Below, one piece after another: positions 25,005-33,535 of a stretch of DNA of 64,000 nucleotides. The DNA is from Streptomyces spororaveus (GTDB lineage Bacteria; Actinomycetota; Actinomycetes; Streptomycetales; Streptomycetaceae), in contig NZ_BNED01000005.1 of the NCBI RefSeq assembly GCF_016755875.1, forward strand, positions 3,203,001-3,267,000, in the 5' to 3' direction. Made by a program: the position numbers and the translations under genes. Numbering within the stretch: the first letter of the stretch is position 1; each line of letters opens with the position of its first letter. Under the pieces are notes generated by a model. It saw nothing but the letters and a program-made list of their open reading frames with translations. It had not been told where the DNA came from and did not search any database.

Positions 25005-25994
25005 TCAGGGCCGCGCATGTGCGGAGGCGCGGGCCAGGGCGAGTACGGCGTGTACGAGGAGTCCGGCCGCGGCGGCGGTGGCCGCCGCCGGGACGGGGAC
25101 CAGGGCGAGGGCGAGAGCGGCGCAGATGGGTGCGCGGTGGGCCCCGTGCCGCAGCAGGAGCCGGGTCAGGAACAGCAGCAGGGCGAGGGGCACGGCCACC
25201 GGCAGCGGGGCACCGGCGAGTACGGCGGCACCGGCGGCGGCCCCCGTGAACAGGGCGGTGGCCGCCAGCAGCAGCGGACGGGCCCGGTCCGCGAAGTCCT
25301 CCAGGGCGCGGCTCCCGTCGAGCCGGGCCCGCGCCCCGGCGGCGAAGGCGACGGCGGCCAGGTGCCCGGGAACGACGGCCAGCGCGAGACCGACCCCGAG
25401 GGCGGTGCCGTGCCGGTACACGGCTCCGGCGGCGACGGCCGCGGCCAGCAGGTGCGCCGCGTGGGGGAACCGGCCCGCGGCGGCACGCCCGGGCCACACC
25501 AGGGCGGCGGCGACGGCGGCCACGGCCGCGACCCCGGCCCACGCCTGCCCGGCGGCGGCGGCGGAGCAGGCGACGGCGGCGGGCAGCAGCGCCTGGCCGA
25601 AGCCGCGGAAGGCGGCCGGGCCGGCCGGGACCAGGGCGGGCGCGGCGGCGGTGACCGCTTCGTGGGGGCTGCGCGCGTACAGCTCCTCGGCGAGCGAGAA
25701 GACGTCCCGGTGCCGGAACCGTGCGGCGGTGCGGTCGGTGATGCCGTGGGCCTCCAGCCCGGCGGCGATCTCCAGCGGGTCCACGGCGCGCTCGCACAGC
25801 TCCCGGTGCCGGTGCAGCAGGGCCTTGACGGGATCTCCGGCGGACTTCCGCCGGGGCGGCCGGGCAGCCAGCCCGCCGCCCGCCGGTCCGGCCCCGCGGG
25901 GGGCCCGTTCAGCCTCGCGCCGGGCGCCTTCGGCGTCGACGGGGGCCGTTCCAGGCTCGCCGGCGTTTAAGGCGCGGGGGTCGACGGTGGTCAT
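25005..25994 (-). CDS. Integral membrane protein of the exopolysaccharide-like operon
   Basis: A 329-residue protein. The first about 55 residues are disordered, followed by a conserved-looking cytoplasmic helical segment (LLHRHRELCERAVDPLEI, AARFRHRDVFSLAEELYA, about 57-110), and then about eight Ala/Leu/Val-rich membrane spans. No catalytic motif is visible. The ATG at 25994 overlaps the stop of the glycosyltransferase (ATGA), so the two are translationally coupled and probably work together, as PelF (glycosyltransferase) does with membrane partners in Pel export. It is too small and lacks the features of the 12-span PelG transporter, so its exact role is open. Confidence 0.75.
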   Translation of the reverse strand: MTTVDPRALNAGEPGTAPVDAEGARREAERAPRGAGPAGGGLAARPPRRKSAGDPVKALLHRHRELCERAVDPLEIAAGLEAHGITDRTAARFRHRDVFSLAEELYARSPHEAVTAAAPALVPAGPAAFRGFGQALLPAAVACSAAAAGQAWAGVAAVAAVAAALVWPGRAAAGRFPHAAHLLAAAVAAGAVYRHGTALGVGLALAVVPGHLAAVAFAAGARARLDGSRALEDFADRARPLLLAATALFTGAAAGAAVLAGAPLPVAVPLALLLFLTRLLLRHGAHRAPICAALALALVPVPAAATAAAAGLLVHAVLALARASAHARP

Positions 25995-27619
25995 ACGGCT
26001 GCCTCCGGGGACGGCTCCGGGGCGGGGGCCCAGGTCGGGCTGGTCCAGTGGCCGGGCACGCGGGCCTCCGGGGGCCGGGCGAACGGAACCTCGCCGTCCG
26101 GTCGCACGGAGCCCTTGGCCAGCAGGCGCAGGTAGATCTCCTGGAAGGCGGCGACGTTCTGCTCGACGGTGAAGAGCTCCAGGGCCCGTGCCCGGGCGGC
26201 GGCGCCGAGCCGCTGTGCCCGCTCCGGGTCCCGCAGCAGGGACAGGCAAGCCTCGGCGAGCGCCCGGGGATTGCGCGGCGGGACGACGAGCCCGGTGCCC
26301 CCGATGACCTCGCAGACCGCGCCCACGTCGGTGGAGACGGTGGCGCGCCCGCAGAACATCGCCTCGGCGAGGGTGACGGGGAAGCCCTCGATCACGGAGG
26401 ACATCACGACGACGCGCCCGGTGCCGTACGCCTCGGCCGTGGTGGGGGCGTCGGGGCCGCCGATCTCCTCGAAGGCGACCGGGTTCTCCCCGACGGTGAC
26501 CGAGTCGGCGGCCTCGTCGGGGAAGAGCTGGGCCGCCAGGGACCGGCAGTCGGCGAGGTAGCCGGGGGCCACGGCCGTGGCGAAGATCCGCAGCCGGGTG
26601 CCGGGCGCGGCCCGGCGCACCTCGGCGAAGGCGTGCAGCAGGGCGATGAGGTCCTTGGCGGGCTCGATCCGGCCGACCCACACGAGGGTGTCGGGGTCCC
26701 CGCAGTCCGCGGCCTCGCCGACGGTGGTGAATCGGTCCGCCTGCATCCCGGGGTAGACGGTCCGCAGCCGTTCCCGGGTGGCCCCGCACCGCTCCTGCCA
26801 GCGCCGGGCGTGCGCGTTCCCGGGGGTCAGGAAGTCGGCCCGGGCGTAGATCTCGGTGGCCAGCCGCAGCTGGAAGGCCGCGAGCAGGGCCCGTACGGCG
26901 GGGCGAATCTCCGGCTCGCCGCCGGTGTCGAGCCGGGCCAGGTAGTGGGCCCGGAGCTGGACCCCGTACTCGGTGACCAGCAGCGGCACTCCGAAGAAGC
27001 GTTTGGCCAGGAGTCCGGGGAGCGCCGCGATCCCGCCCGCGGCCGCGTGGCAGATGTCGGCCTCGCCGAGACTGCCGACGGCCGGATCGTTCTCCCCGTA
27101 CCAGTCGAGGGACAACGGGCGCAGCATGACCTCCAGTTCGTCCACGAACTCCAACAGGTCGGCCACCTGGGCGGTCTGTACGGTGCGTGCGGCGCCCGGC
27201 GCCCGGCAGGCGGCCTCCAGGGCCCGTACCGCGGACTCGGAGCGCAGGGCCGCGTACATCCCGCCCTGTTCGCGGGCGAGTCCGGCGAGCCCGTACAGCC
27301 CGGCCGCGAAGGGCTGCGCCTCACCGGCGCAGATCCCGTGGACCAGCTCCTTGAAGCAGTCCACGAACCGCCGGCGCTCGCGGCGGGAGTAGGTCCGACC
27401 GTCGTCGGCGGGGGCCCACAGGGGGGCCGTCCGGACCCGGGTGACGTGCTCGGGCAGTGGCACCCGCGTGCGTTCCTGGTCGGCGCTGCGGCTCAGTGCG
27501 TAGATCTCGAACTCGTGCTGCGGGAGCCCGCGCACGAGCCGGTCGCACCACAGCCTCGCCTCTCCCGTCGCATACGGATAACCACCTTCCGTGAGTAGTC
27601 CGATCCGCACGAGTGGCAC
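25991..27619 (-). CDS. PelF-like GT4 glycosyltransferase (DUF3492)
   Basis: A 542-residue retaining GT-B glycosyltransferase. The N-terminus RIGLLTEGGYPYATG and LPQHEFEIYALS are typical of the DUF3492/PelF branch. The donor-binding C-terminal half has WVGRIEPAKDLIALLHAF, ATAVAPGYL and the EX7E region SSVIEGFPVTLAEAMFCGR. PelF polymerises N-acetylgalactosamine from UDP-GalNAc in the cytoplasm. It starts at GTG 27619 behind GGGAG with 7 nt spacing. It is first in an operon with the membrane protein, epimerase and Spherulin-4 hydrolase, a set that makes sense for an amino-sugar polymer (inference). Confidence 0.85.
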   Translation of the reverse strand: MPLVRIGLLTEGGYPYATGEARLWCDRLVRGLPQHEFEIYALSRSADQERTRVPLPEHVTRVRTAPLWAPADDGRTYSRRERRRFVDCFKELVHGICAGEAQPFAAGLYGLAGLAREQGGMYAALRSESAVRALEAACRAPGAARTVQTAQVADLLEFVDELEVMLRPLSLDWYGENDPAVGSLGEADICHAAAGGIAALPGLLAKRFFGVPLLVTEYGVQLRAHYLARLDTGGEPEIRPAVRALLAAFQLRLATEIYARADFLTPGNAHARRWQERCGATRERLRTVYPGMQADRFTTVGEAADCGDPDTLVWVGRIEPAKDLIALLHAFAEVRRAAPGTRLRIFATAVAPGYLADCRSLAAQLFPDEAADSVTVGENPVAFEEIGGPDAPTTAEAYGTGRVVVMSSVIEGFPVTLAEAMFCGRATVSTDVGAVCEVIGGTGLVVPPRNPRALAEACLSLLRDPERAQRLGAAARARALELFTVEQNVAAFQEIYLRLLAKGSVRPDGEVPFARPPEARVPGHWTSPTWAPAPEPSPEAAV

Positions 27620-27694
27620 CCCCGATCTCCCGTTCAGGCGGTCGCCGTTCGGTCAGGCGACCCGCCGCGGGAGAACTCAAGCGGATATGCCGAA

Positions 27695-27722
27695 GGCGCG
27701 ACGGACGGTTGTCCGTCGCGCC
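27695..27722 (-). terminator. Hairpin terminator after the peptide-transporter operon
   Basis: A perfect 12-bp stem GGCGCGACGGAC/GTCCGTCGCGCC, arms 27695-27706 and 27711-27722, tetraloop GGTT. It lies 98 nt after the transporter operon end and before the glycosyltransferase start, so it separates the two minus-strand operons. Confidence 0.75.
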
Positions 27723-27819
27723 ACCGGAAGGGGTGAAGAGTCGTAACTTTCCCGTACGGTTCGCGTTCGAGCACGCTAGAAGTACAGCCTCGGAACCGGC
27801 CGGGGCCGCGGTCGGCCCG

Positions 27820-29490
27820 TTACGCGAAGACCTCCTGGCGCGTCCGCCGGCGAGCGGCGGCCAGCGCGGGATCCAGCGCCGGTACGGCGGCCAGCAGCTG
27901 CCGGGTGTAGGGGTGGGCCGGGCGGTCGTACACCTCGTCCACCGGACCCTCCTCGACGATCTCCCCGGCCCGCATGACGGCCACCCGGTCGCTGACCTGC
28001 CGGACCACCGCCAGGTCGTGCGCGATGAAGACGAGCGCGATGCCGAGCTCCCGCTGGAGCTCGGCCAGCAGGGCGGTGACCTGCGCCTGGGTGGTCACGT
28101 CGAGGGCGGAGACCGGCTCGTCGCAGACGATCAGCCGGGGCCCGGGCGCGAGCGCCCGCGCGATGCCGACCCGCTGGCGCTGGCCGCCGCTGAACTCGTG
28201 CGGGTAGCGGTCGTAGTGCCCGGCCTCCAGCCCGACGCGCACCAGCAGCTCCTCCACCCGGGCGCGGACGGCCGCCTCGTCCCGCTCCCCGGCCGCGCGC
28301 AGCGGGTCGGCGACGGACTCGCCGACGGAACGCCGCGGGTTGAGGGAGGACACCGGGTCCTGGAAGACCATCTGCACGCCGCCCGCGATGCCGGTGACCT
28401 CGGCGCCGTCCCGGCGGACCTGCCCGGAGCCGGGCTCCAGCAGTCCGACGAGCATCCGCCCGAGGGTGCTCTTGCCGCTGCCGCTCTCGCCGACGATCCC
28501 GAGGGTCTCCCCGGCGTGCACGGCGAGGGACACCCCGGCGACGGCGACGACCTTGCGCCGGCCCCGCCCGAACTCCCGCCGCAGCCCGAACGCCTCGACG
28601 ACGGGCGGCAGTTCATCCACTGCCGGGACCGCTTGCGGCCCCGCCGGCGTGTGAGGCGCGGGGGCCGGGGCGGAGTCCCGGGAGGGGCGCGGCCCGTCCA
28701 GCCTCGGCACCGCCGCCAGCAGGGCCCTGGTGTACGGCTCCGCCGGTGCGGCCAGCACGGATGCCACCGGACCCCGCTCGACGGCGGCCCCGTCCCGCAT
28801 CACCAGCACCTCGTCCACGCTCTCCGCCGCCACCCCCACGTCGTGGGTGACCAGCAGCAGCCCGAGCCCGCGCTCCTCGCGCAGTCCGTGCAGCAGGTCG
28901 AGGATCTGGGCCTGCACGGTGACGTCCAGCGCGGTGGTCGGCTCGTCGGCGATCAGCAGCTGCGGCTCGCACGCCAACGCCATGGCGATGAGGGCCCGTT
29001 GACGCATGCCGCCGCTGAACTCGTGCGGCCGTGCGCGGGAGCGGCGCACCGCGTCCGGGATGCCCACCCGGTCGAGCATCTCGACGGCCCGGGCCCGGGC
29101 GGCCCGCCGGGAGACGTCCGCGTGGATCCGGTACACCTCGGCGATCTGGTCGCCGACGGCGTAGTACGGGTCCAGGGAGCTCAGCGGGTCCTGGAAGACC
29201 ATGGCGGCGGTCCCGCCGCGCAGCCGGCGCAGCTCGGCCGGCGAGGCCGCGGCCACGTCCGTACCGCCCACCCGGACGGTGCCGCCGAGGCGGGCGCCCG
29301 TACCGCGGTGCAGCCCCAGCAGGGCCGCGGCCACGGTGGACTTGCCGCTGCCGGACTCGCCCACGACGCCGAGGGCCCGGCCCGCCTCCAGGGTGAAGCG
29401 GACCCCGTCCACGGCCCGTACGTACTCCCCCGCCCCGCCGACCGGGAAGTCGACGACGAGGTCGGTGACCTCCACCAGTGAGTGCGTCAT
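27820..29490 (-). CDS. Fused double-ATPase subunit of a dipeptide/oligopeptide ABC transporter
   Basis: A 556-residue protein with two complete ABC ATPase domains, corresponding to DppD and DppF joined. Domain 1 (about 1-250) has Walker A GESGSGKSTVAAAL and ABC signature FSGGMRQRALIAMAL; domain 2 (about 275-530) has GESGSGKSTLGRML and FSGGQRQRVGIARAL, each followed by Walker B LIADEP or LIVCDEP. It energises import of peptides or related solutes through the two permeases encoded just upstream. The ATG at 29490 overlaps the permease stop (ATGA). The region before that ATG is open in frame but is only a shadow of the permease gene. Confidence 0.92.
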   Translation of the reverse strand: MTHSLVEVTDLVVDFPVGGAGEYVRAVDGVRFTLEAGRALGVVGESGSGKSTVAAALLGLHRGTGARLGGTVRVGGTDVAAASPAELRRLRGGTAAMVFQDPLSSLDPYYAVGDQIAEVYRIHADVSRRAARARAVEMLDRVGIPDAVRRSRARPHEFSGGMRQRALIAMALACEPQLLIADEPTTALDVTVQAQILDLLHGLREERGLGLLLVTHDVGVAAESVDEVLVMRDGAAVERGPVASVLAAPAEPYTRALLAAVPRLDGPRPSRDSAPAPAPHTPAGPQAVPAVDELPPVVEAFGLRREFGRGRRKVVAVAGVSLAVHAGETLGIVGESGSGKSTLGRMLVGLLEPGSGQVRRDGAEVTGIAGGVQMVFQDPVSSLNPRRSVGESVADPLRAAGERDEAAVRARVEELLVRVGLEAGHYDRYPHEFSGGQRQRVGIARALAPGPRLIVCDEPVSALDVTTQAQVTALLAELQRELGIALVFIAHDLAVVRQVSDRVAVMRAGEIVEEGPVDEVYDRPAHPYTRQLLAAVPALDPALAAARRRTRQEVFA

Positions 29491-30479
29491 GCGAGGGTCA
29501 CCCTTCGGTCCGCGGCGGCGTACAGCAGGTCGGCGATCGCGCCCGCGAGGACCACGGCTGCGCCGATCGCGAGGACGACGCCGACCACGACGGGCAGGTC
29601 CACGACCCGTACGCCGTCGATGAGGGTCTTGCCGAGGCCGGGGATCCCGAACAGGGACTCCGTCAGCACCGCGCCGCCGATCATCGTGCCGAAGTCCACG
29701 GCGCTGAGCGCGATCACGGGGGCCACGGCGCCGCGCACCGCGTGCCGCGTGACCACCGCCCGCTCCCCCACCCCGTAGGCGCGGAAGGTCCGGATGTGGT
29801 CCTCGGCGAGCGTCTCCAGGGTCGAACTCCGGGTGAGGCGCGCGTACTTGGCGCTCTCGAACAGGCCGAGGGTGACCCAGGGCAGGAGCAGGTTCCAGGC
29901 CCACTGCTCGGGGTCCTCGGTGAGGGGGACGTACGTCGGGAACGGCAGCCACTGGAGGTAGGCGCAGACGGTCATGAGCAGCAGCAGCCCCAGGATGAAG
30001 ACGGGGGTGCCGGTCCCGGCGAGGGTCAGGACGGTCAGGGCGCGCTCGGTGATTCCGCCGCGGCGCAGCGCCGAGAGCAGTCCGGTGCCCACGCCGACCA
30101 CCAGCCAGATCACCAGCGCGCCGAGCGCCAGCGACAGGGTGGCGGGCAGCCGGTCCAGGATCAGCCCGGTGACCTGCTGGTCGTTCTGGTACGAGAAGCC
30201 CAGGCAGGGCGCGTCGCAGTGCAGGACCAGCCCGGCGCCGCCGGAGTAGTCCCGGCCGGCGAGCAGCCCCTGGAGGAAGTGCAGGTACTGGGTGAGGGCG
30301 GACTCGTTCAGCCCGAGCTGTTCGCGGACCTGGGCGATCTGCGCCGGGTTGCAGCGCTCTCCGCAGGCGAGGCGGGCCGGGTCGCCGGGGGCGAGGTAGA
30401 AGAGGGCGTAGACGATGACGGACAGGGCGAGCAGCACGAACAGTGCCCCGCCGGTCCGTTTGAGCACGAAGCGGGTCAC
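29487..30479 (-). CDS. Peptide ABC transporter permease, DppB type
   Basis: A 330-residue inner-membrane permease. An N-terminal helix (GGALFVLLALSVIVYALFYLAPGDP) is typical of the DppB/OppB class, followed by a periplasm-equivalent loop, then the binding-protein-dependent transport core with the EAA-like segment (EDHIRTFRAYGVGERAVV) that docks on the ATPase. Six membrane spans are expected. It overlaps both neighbours by 4 nt (ATGA-type), which marks a tightly coupled operon: binding protein, DppC, DppB, DppDF. Confidence 0.92.
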   Translation of the reverse strand: MTRFVLKRTGGALFVLLALSVIVYALFYLAPGDPARLACGERCNPAQIAQVREQLGLNESALTQYLHFLQGLLAGRDYSGGAGLVLHCDAPCLGFSYQNDQQVTGLILDRLPATLSLALGALVIWLVVGVGTGLLSALRRGGITERALTVLTLAGTGTPVFILGLLLLMTVCAYLQWLPFPTYVPLTEDPEQWAWNLLLPWVTLGLFESAKYARLTRSSTLETLAEDHIRTFRAYGVGERAVVTRHAVRGAVAPVIALSAVDFGTMIGGAVLTESLFGIPGLGKTLIDGVRVVDLPVVVGVVLAIGAAVVLAGAIADLLYAAADRRVTLA

Positions 30480-31468
30480 GCCGTGCGCTCCTTTCTGGTG
30501 CCGACCCGCAGCCGGGAGCCTTCGCGCGGGTCGAGGGCCGTGCGGACGGCGTCGCCCAGCACGGTGGAGGCGAGCACGGTGACGAAGAGCAGCCCGGCGG
30601 GGAGCAGTACGTAGGCCGGGTCGGCGCGGAACCAGGTCTGCGCGCTGGACAGCATCTGGCCCCAGGAGGGCGTGGGCGGCTTCACGCCGACACCGAGGAA
30701 GGACAGGGAGGCCTCCGCCACGATGGCGGTGGGCACCTTGATCGCGGCGTAGGTGATGACGGGCGCGGCCAGCGAGGGCAGCAGTTCGCGGCGGGCGATG
30801 CCCAGCCGGCCCCGCCCCGCGAGCCGGGCGGCGTCCACGAAGTCCAGGCCGTGCAGGGCGAGGGCCTGGGCGCGCACCATCCGGGCGGTGCCGCCCCAGT
30901 CGAGCAGTCCGATGATCAGGATCAGCAGCAGCGGTCGCGGGAAGTCGGGCGGGACGACCGCGGTGAGGGCGATCCCGATCACCAGCATCGGCAGCGCGAT
31001 CATCACGTCGGTGAACCGGCCGACGAGCTGGCCCGTGAACCGGCCGCCGAGTGCGGCGGCGAGTCCGACGCCCACGCCGACGAGTGTCTGGACGACGACG
31101 GCGCCCAGGGCGACGAGCAGCGAGATCCGCGCCCCGTACAGCAGGCGGGTCAGCAGGTCGCGGCCGGTGCCGGGTTCGACGCCGAGCCAGTGGTCGGCTG
31201 AGATCCCGCCGAAGGAGCCGAGCGGGACCCCGCCGCGCGCGGAGTCCACGAGGTCGTCGTGGTAGGCGTTCGGGTCCTGCCCGGTGAGCTGGGCGAGGAG
31301 CGGTGCGGCGAGGGCGAGGAGGACGAGCAGGGCCAGTACCGCGCCGGCCGCGAGGGCCGCGGGGCGGGGGCCCCGGGTGCGGGCACCGGCTGCTGCGGCG
31401 CCGGTCGCTGCGCCGGACCTTTCAGGGCGACGCTCACTTGACGGAGACCTGCGAGATGTCGAGGACAC
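30476..31468 (-). CDS. Peptide ABC transporter permease, DppC type
   Basis: A 330-residue permease with a disordered Ser/Arg/Ala-rich N-terminal tail, a first helix (ALAAGAVLALLVLLALAAPLLA), the OppC-type loop with GTDxxGRD replaced by GVEPGTGRDLLTRLLYG, and the EAA loop LDFVDAARLAGRGRLGIARR. It pairs with the DppB-type permease. The best start, GTG 31468, overlaps the binding-protein gene by 35 nt; no later canonical start exists before the first helix, so the long overlap appears real. Confidence 0.9.
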   Translation of the reverse strand: MSSTSRRSPSSERRPERSGAATGAAAAGARTRGPRPAALAAGAVLALLVLLALAAPLLAQLTGQDPNAYHDDLVDSARGGVPLGSFGGISADHWLGVEPGTGRDLLTRLLYGARISLLVALGAVVVQTLVGVGVGLAAALGGRFTGQLVGRFTDVMIALPMLVIGIALTAVVPPDFPRPLLLILIIGLLDWGGTARMVRAQALALHGLDFVDAARLAGRGRLGIARRELLPSLAAPVITYAAIKVPTAIVAEASLSFLGVGVKPPTPSWGQMLSSAQTWFRADPAYVLLPAGLLFVTVLASTVLGDAVRTALDPREGSRLRVGTRKERTA

Positions 31469-33173
31469 CGGTCCAGTCGCTGATCACGACGTTCTTGATG
31501 TCCTTGCCGACGAGCCGCTTGTAGACCGGGTGGAAGAGCGGGACGTCCAGGGCCTGCTCGCCGATCTTCTTGTCGAGCGCACCCCAGCGCTTGCCGGCCG
31601 CCGTGAGGTCGGTCAGCTTGGCGATCTCGTCGATCTCGGCGTTCACGGCCGGGTCGTCGAGCTGCGCGTGGTTGTAGTTGGAGCCGTTGGTCACGATCTG
31701 CCGGCCGTCGAAGATCGGCGCGAGGAAGGGGGCGCCGGAGGGCCAGTCGGCGCCCCAGCGGGAGAGGAAGAGGCCGGGGGTGTTCTTGACGTCCCAGCGC
31801 TTCTCGTTGAAGGCGTTGTTCTCCAGGCCCTCCAGCTTGACGGTGATCCCGGCGGCGGCGAGCGCCTGCTGCACGGCCGTGGCGACCTCGGGGCTGGTCT
31901 GGCGGTTCTGCGCGGTGGAGTGGGTCAGGGTGACGGTGAGGCCGTCGGGGTAGCCCGCCTCCGCCAGCACCTGCTTGGCCTTGGCCGGGTCGCCGGTCTT
32001 CCCCGCCGGGAAGTGGTCGTACGGGGTGAAGCCGAAGGCCTCGCGCTCGGGCAGGAAGGTGGTGGCCGGTTCGGCCAGCGCGGATCCGCCGGCGGCGTTG
32101 ACCACGCTGGTGCGGTTGATCGCGTAGGAGATGGCCTGGCGCACCTTCGGGTTGTCGAAGGGGGCCACCTTCGGGTTGAAGGCCAGGTAGTTGACGTAGC
32201 CGAAGTGGCCGGTGCCGACGCGTCCGGCCAGCTCCTTGTTCTCGCCGATCTGCGCGAGCTCCGCCGGGCCCAGGTTGGTGTCGGTGGTGATGGCGGCGGC
32301 GTCGGGGCCGGAGCTGGTGGTCAGGCGCTGGTTGATGACGGCGGCGTCCAGACCGGAGCGGACGTCGATCTTGTCCGGGTAGGCCTTGCGCTCCTCGTCG
32401 GTCTTCTCGTCCCAGTGCTCGTTGCGCTCCAGGGTGAGGTGCTCGCCGTCGTTGTCGTTCTTGACGACCTTGTACGGGCCGGAGGAGACGGGGTGTTCCT
32501 CGTACTTGACCCCGGTGTCCTTGGCCTTGGGGACGGGCGCGAACTGCGTCTGGGTGGCGACGAAGGGGAACTCGCCCTCGGGCTTGCGGAGCTTGAAGAC
32601 GATCGTCTTCGGGTCGGGCACGACGATCGAGTCGAGACCCTTGCCGCCGTCCTTGTACGGGCCCTCGTAGGTCTCCCCGCCGACCAGCCAGTCCCGCAGG
32701 TAGGGGGCGCCGCCCGACAGCTCGGCGGCGAAGGACCGCTCGATGCCGTACTTGATGTCGGCCGAGGTGATCGGCGAGCCGTCCTCGTACTTCAGGCCGT
32801 CCTTGAGCGTGTACGTCCACTCGGTGGCGTCGGCGTTGGGCTTTCCGGTGTCGGTGGCCAGGTCGGGCACGACCTTGGTGCCGGCCTGGCCGTCCTCGCG
32901 GTTGCGGGTGGTCAGCGTACGGAAGACCAGCGAGGGGACGTTTCCGCCGCCCGAGGTGTAGAGCCGGGCCGGGTCGAAGTCGCTCTGCGGCTCGGAGTTG
33001 AGGACGGTCAGGGTGCCGCCCTTCTGCGGCGCACCCCCGGCGGCGCCCGGCTTGTCGCCCGAGCCGGCCTTGTCCGCGGCGTCCTTGGGCCCGCAGGCCG
33101 CGGCGCCCCCGGCCAGGACGAGGCTGACGGCGACCGCGGCCACGCGGCGCGATATGTGGGACTGACGCAACAT
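31434..33173 (-). CDS. Peptide-binding lipoprotein of the ABC transporter
   Basis: A 579-residue solute-binding protein of the SBP_bac_5 (DppA/OppA) family. A signal peptide with a lipobox ends at Cys27 (LAGGAAAC), so it is anchored on the outer face of the membrane. The family signature is visible around ITSADIKYGIERSF and YDHFPAGKTGDPAKAKQVL. It captures oligopeptides or similar ligands and delivers them to the permeases encoded downstream. ATG 33173 is preceded by AGAGG. About 185 nt of leader separates it from a small leader-peptide ORF, suggesting the operon is regulated at that point. Confidence 0.93.
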   Translation of the reverse strand: MLRQSHISRRVAAVAVSLVLAGGAAACGPKDAADKAGSGDKPGAAGGAPQKGGTLTVLNSEPQSDFDPARLYTSGGGNVPSLVFRTLTTRNREDGQAGTKVVPDLATDTGKPNADATEWTYTLKDGLKYEDGSPITSADIKYGIERSFAAELSGGAPYLRDWLVGGETYEGPYKDGGKGLDSIVVPDPKTIVFKLRKPEGEFPFVATQTQFAPVPKAKDTGVKYEEHPVSSGPYKVVKNDNDGEHLTLERNEHWDEKTDEERKAYPDKIDVRSGLDAAVINQRLTTSSGPDAAAITTDTNLGPAELAQIGENKELAGRVGTGHFGYVNYLAFNPKVAPFDNPKVRQAISYAINRTSVVNAAGGSALAEPATTFLPEREAFGFTPYDHFPAGKTGDPAKAKQVLAEAGYPDGLTVTLTHSTAQNRQTSPEVATAVQQALAAAGITVKLEGLENNAFNEKRWDVKNTPGLFLSRWGADWPSGAPFLAPIFDGRQIVTNGSNYNHAQLDDPAVNAEIDEIAKLTDLTAAGKRWGALDKKIGEQALDVPLFHPVYKRLVGKDIKNVVISDWTGVLDISQVSVK

Positions 33174-33357
33174 CGGAGAAGGACCTCTCGGCGTGAAGGG
33201 AGAACGGAAGGGCCACGCGAGGGGCGACGGTCGTCGGTCGGCGGCGGTACCGGACCGGCACCGAACGGGAGGAAGCCGCGCCTGCGGGCATGGGCGTGCC
33301 CGGGCGCGGCGGCGTCACGAGAAGGACGGGAGAGGACGCTGCGCGGTCGGGCCGGCG

Positions 33358-33453
33358 TCAGCGACAGAAGATGTCGGCCACGCTGTGCGCGGCCACACCG
33401 AGGAGCGCCAGCTCGATGGCGGCGCTCGCGTTCAGGGTGTGGCGGTGCGACAT
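33358..33453 (-). CDS. 31-residue putative leader peptide upstream of the peptide transporter
   Basis: The ORF ATG 33453 to TGA 33358 encodes MSHRHTLNASAAIELALL followed by GVAAHSVADIFCR. An in-frame ATG at 33465 would add MVLR. A -35 TTGACA at 33485-33490 and a -10-like GATGGT at 33461-33466 place the RNA start on the 33453 ATG, so translation is probably leaderless. It precedes the transporter operon, and short peptides ending in Cys-Arg or similar precede several Streptomyces transporter operons. Cys-sensing attenuation is possible but unproven; I do not see an obvious T-rich terminator in the 185 nt before the binding-protein gene. Confidence 0.55.
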   Translation of the reverse strand: MSHRHTLNASAAIELALLGVAAHSVADIFCR

Positions 33454-33460
33454 GCGGAGA

Positions 33461-33490
33461 ACCATCGCCGATGATCGGACGGATTGTCAA
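33461..33490 (-). promoter_or_regulatory. Promoter for the leader peptide and transporter operon
   Basis: On the minus strand a consensus -35 TTGACA (33485-33490) is followed after 18 nt by GATGGT (33461-33466), which keeps A2 and T6 of the -10 consensus. The implied RNA start coincides with the ATG at 33453. Confidence 0.5.
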
Positions 33491-33535
33491 CGCGACGACC
33501 AGCCCGTACGGCGTGGCGCGTGAGGTGACTTGCCG

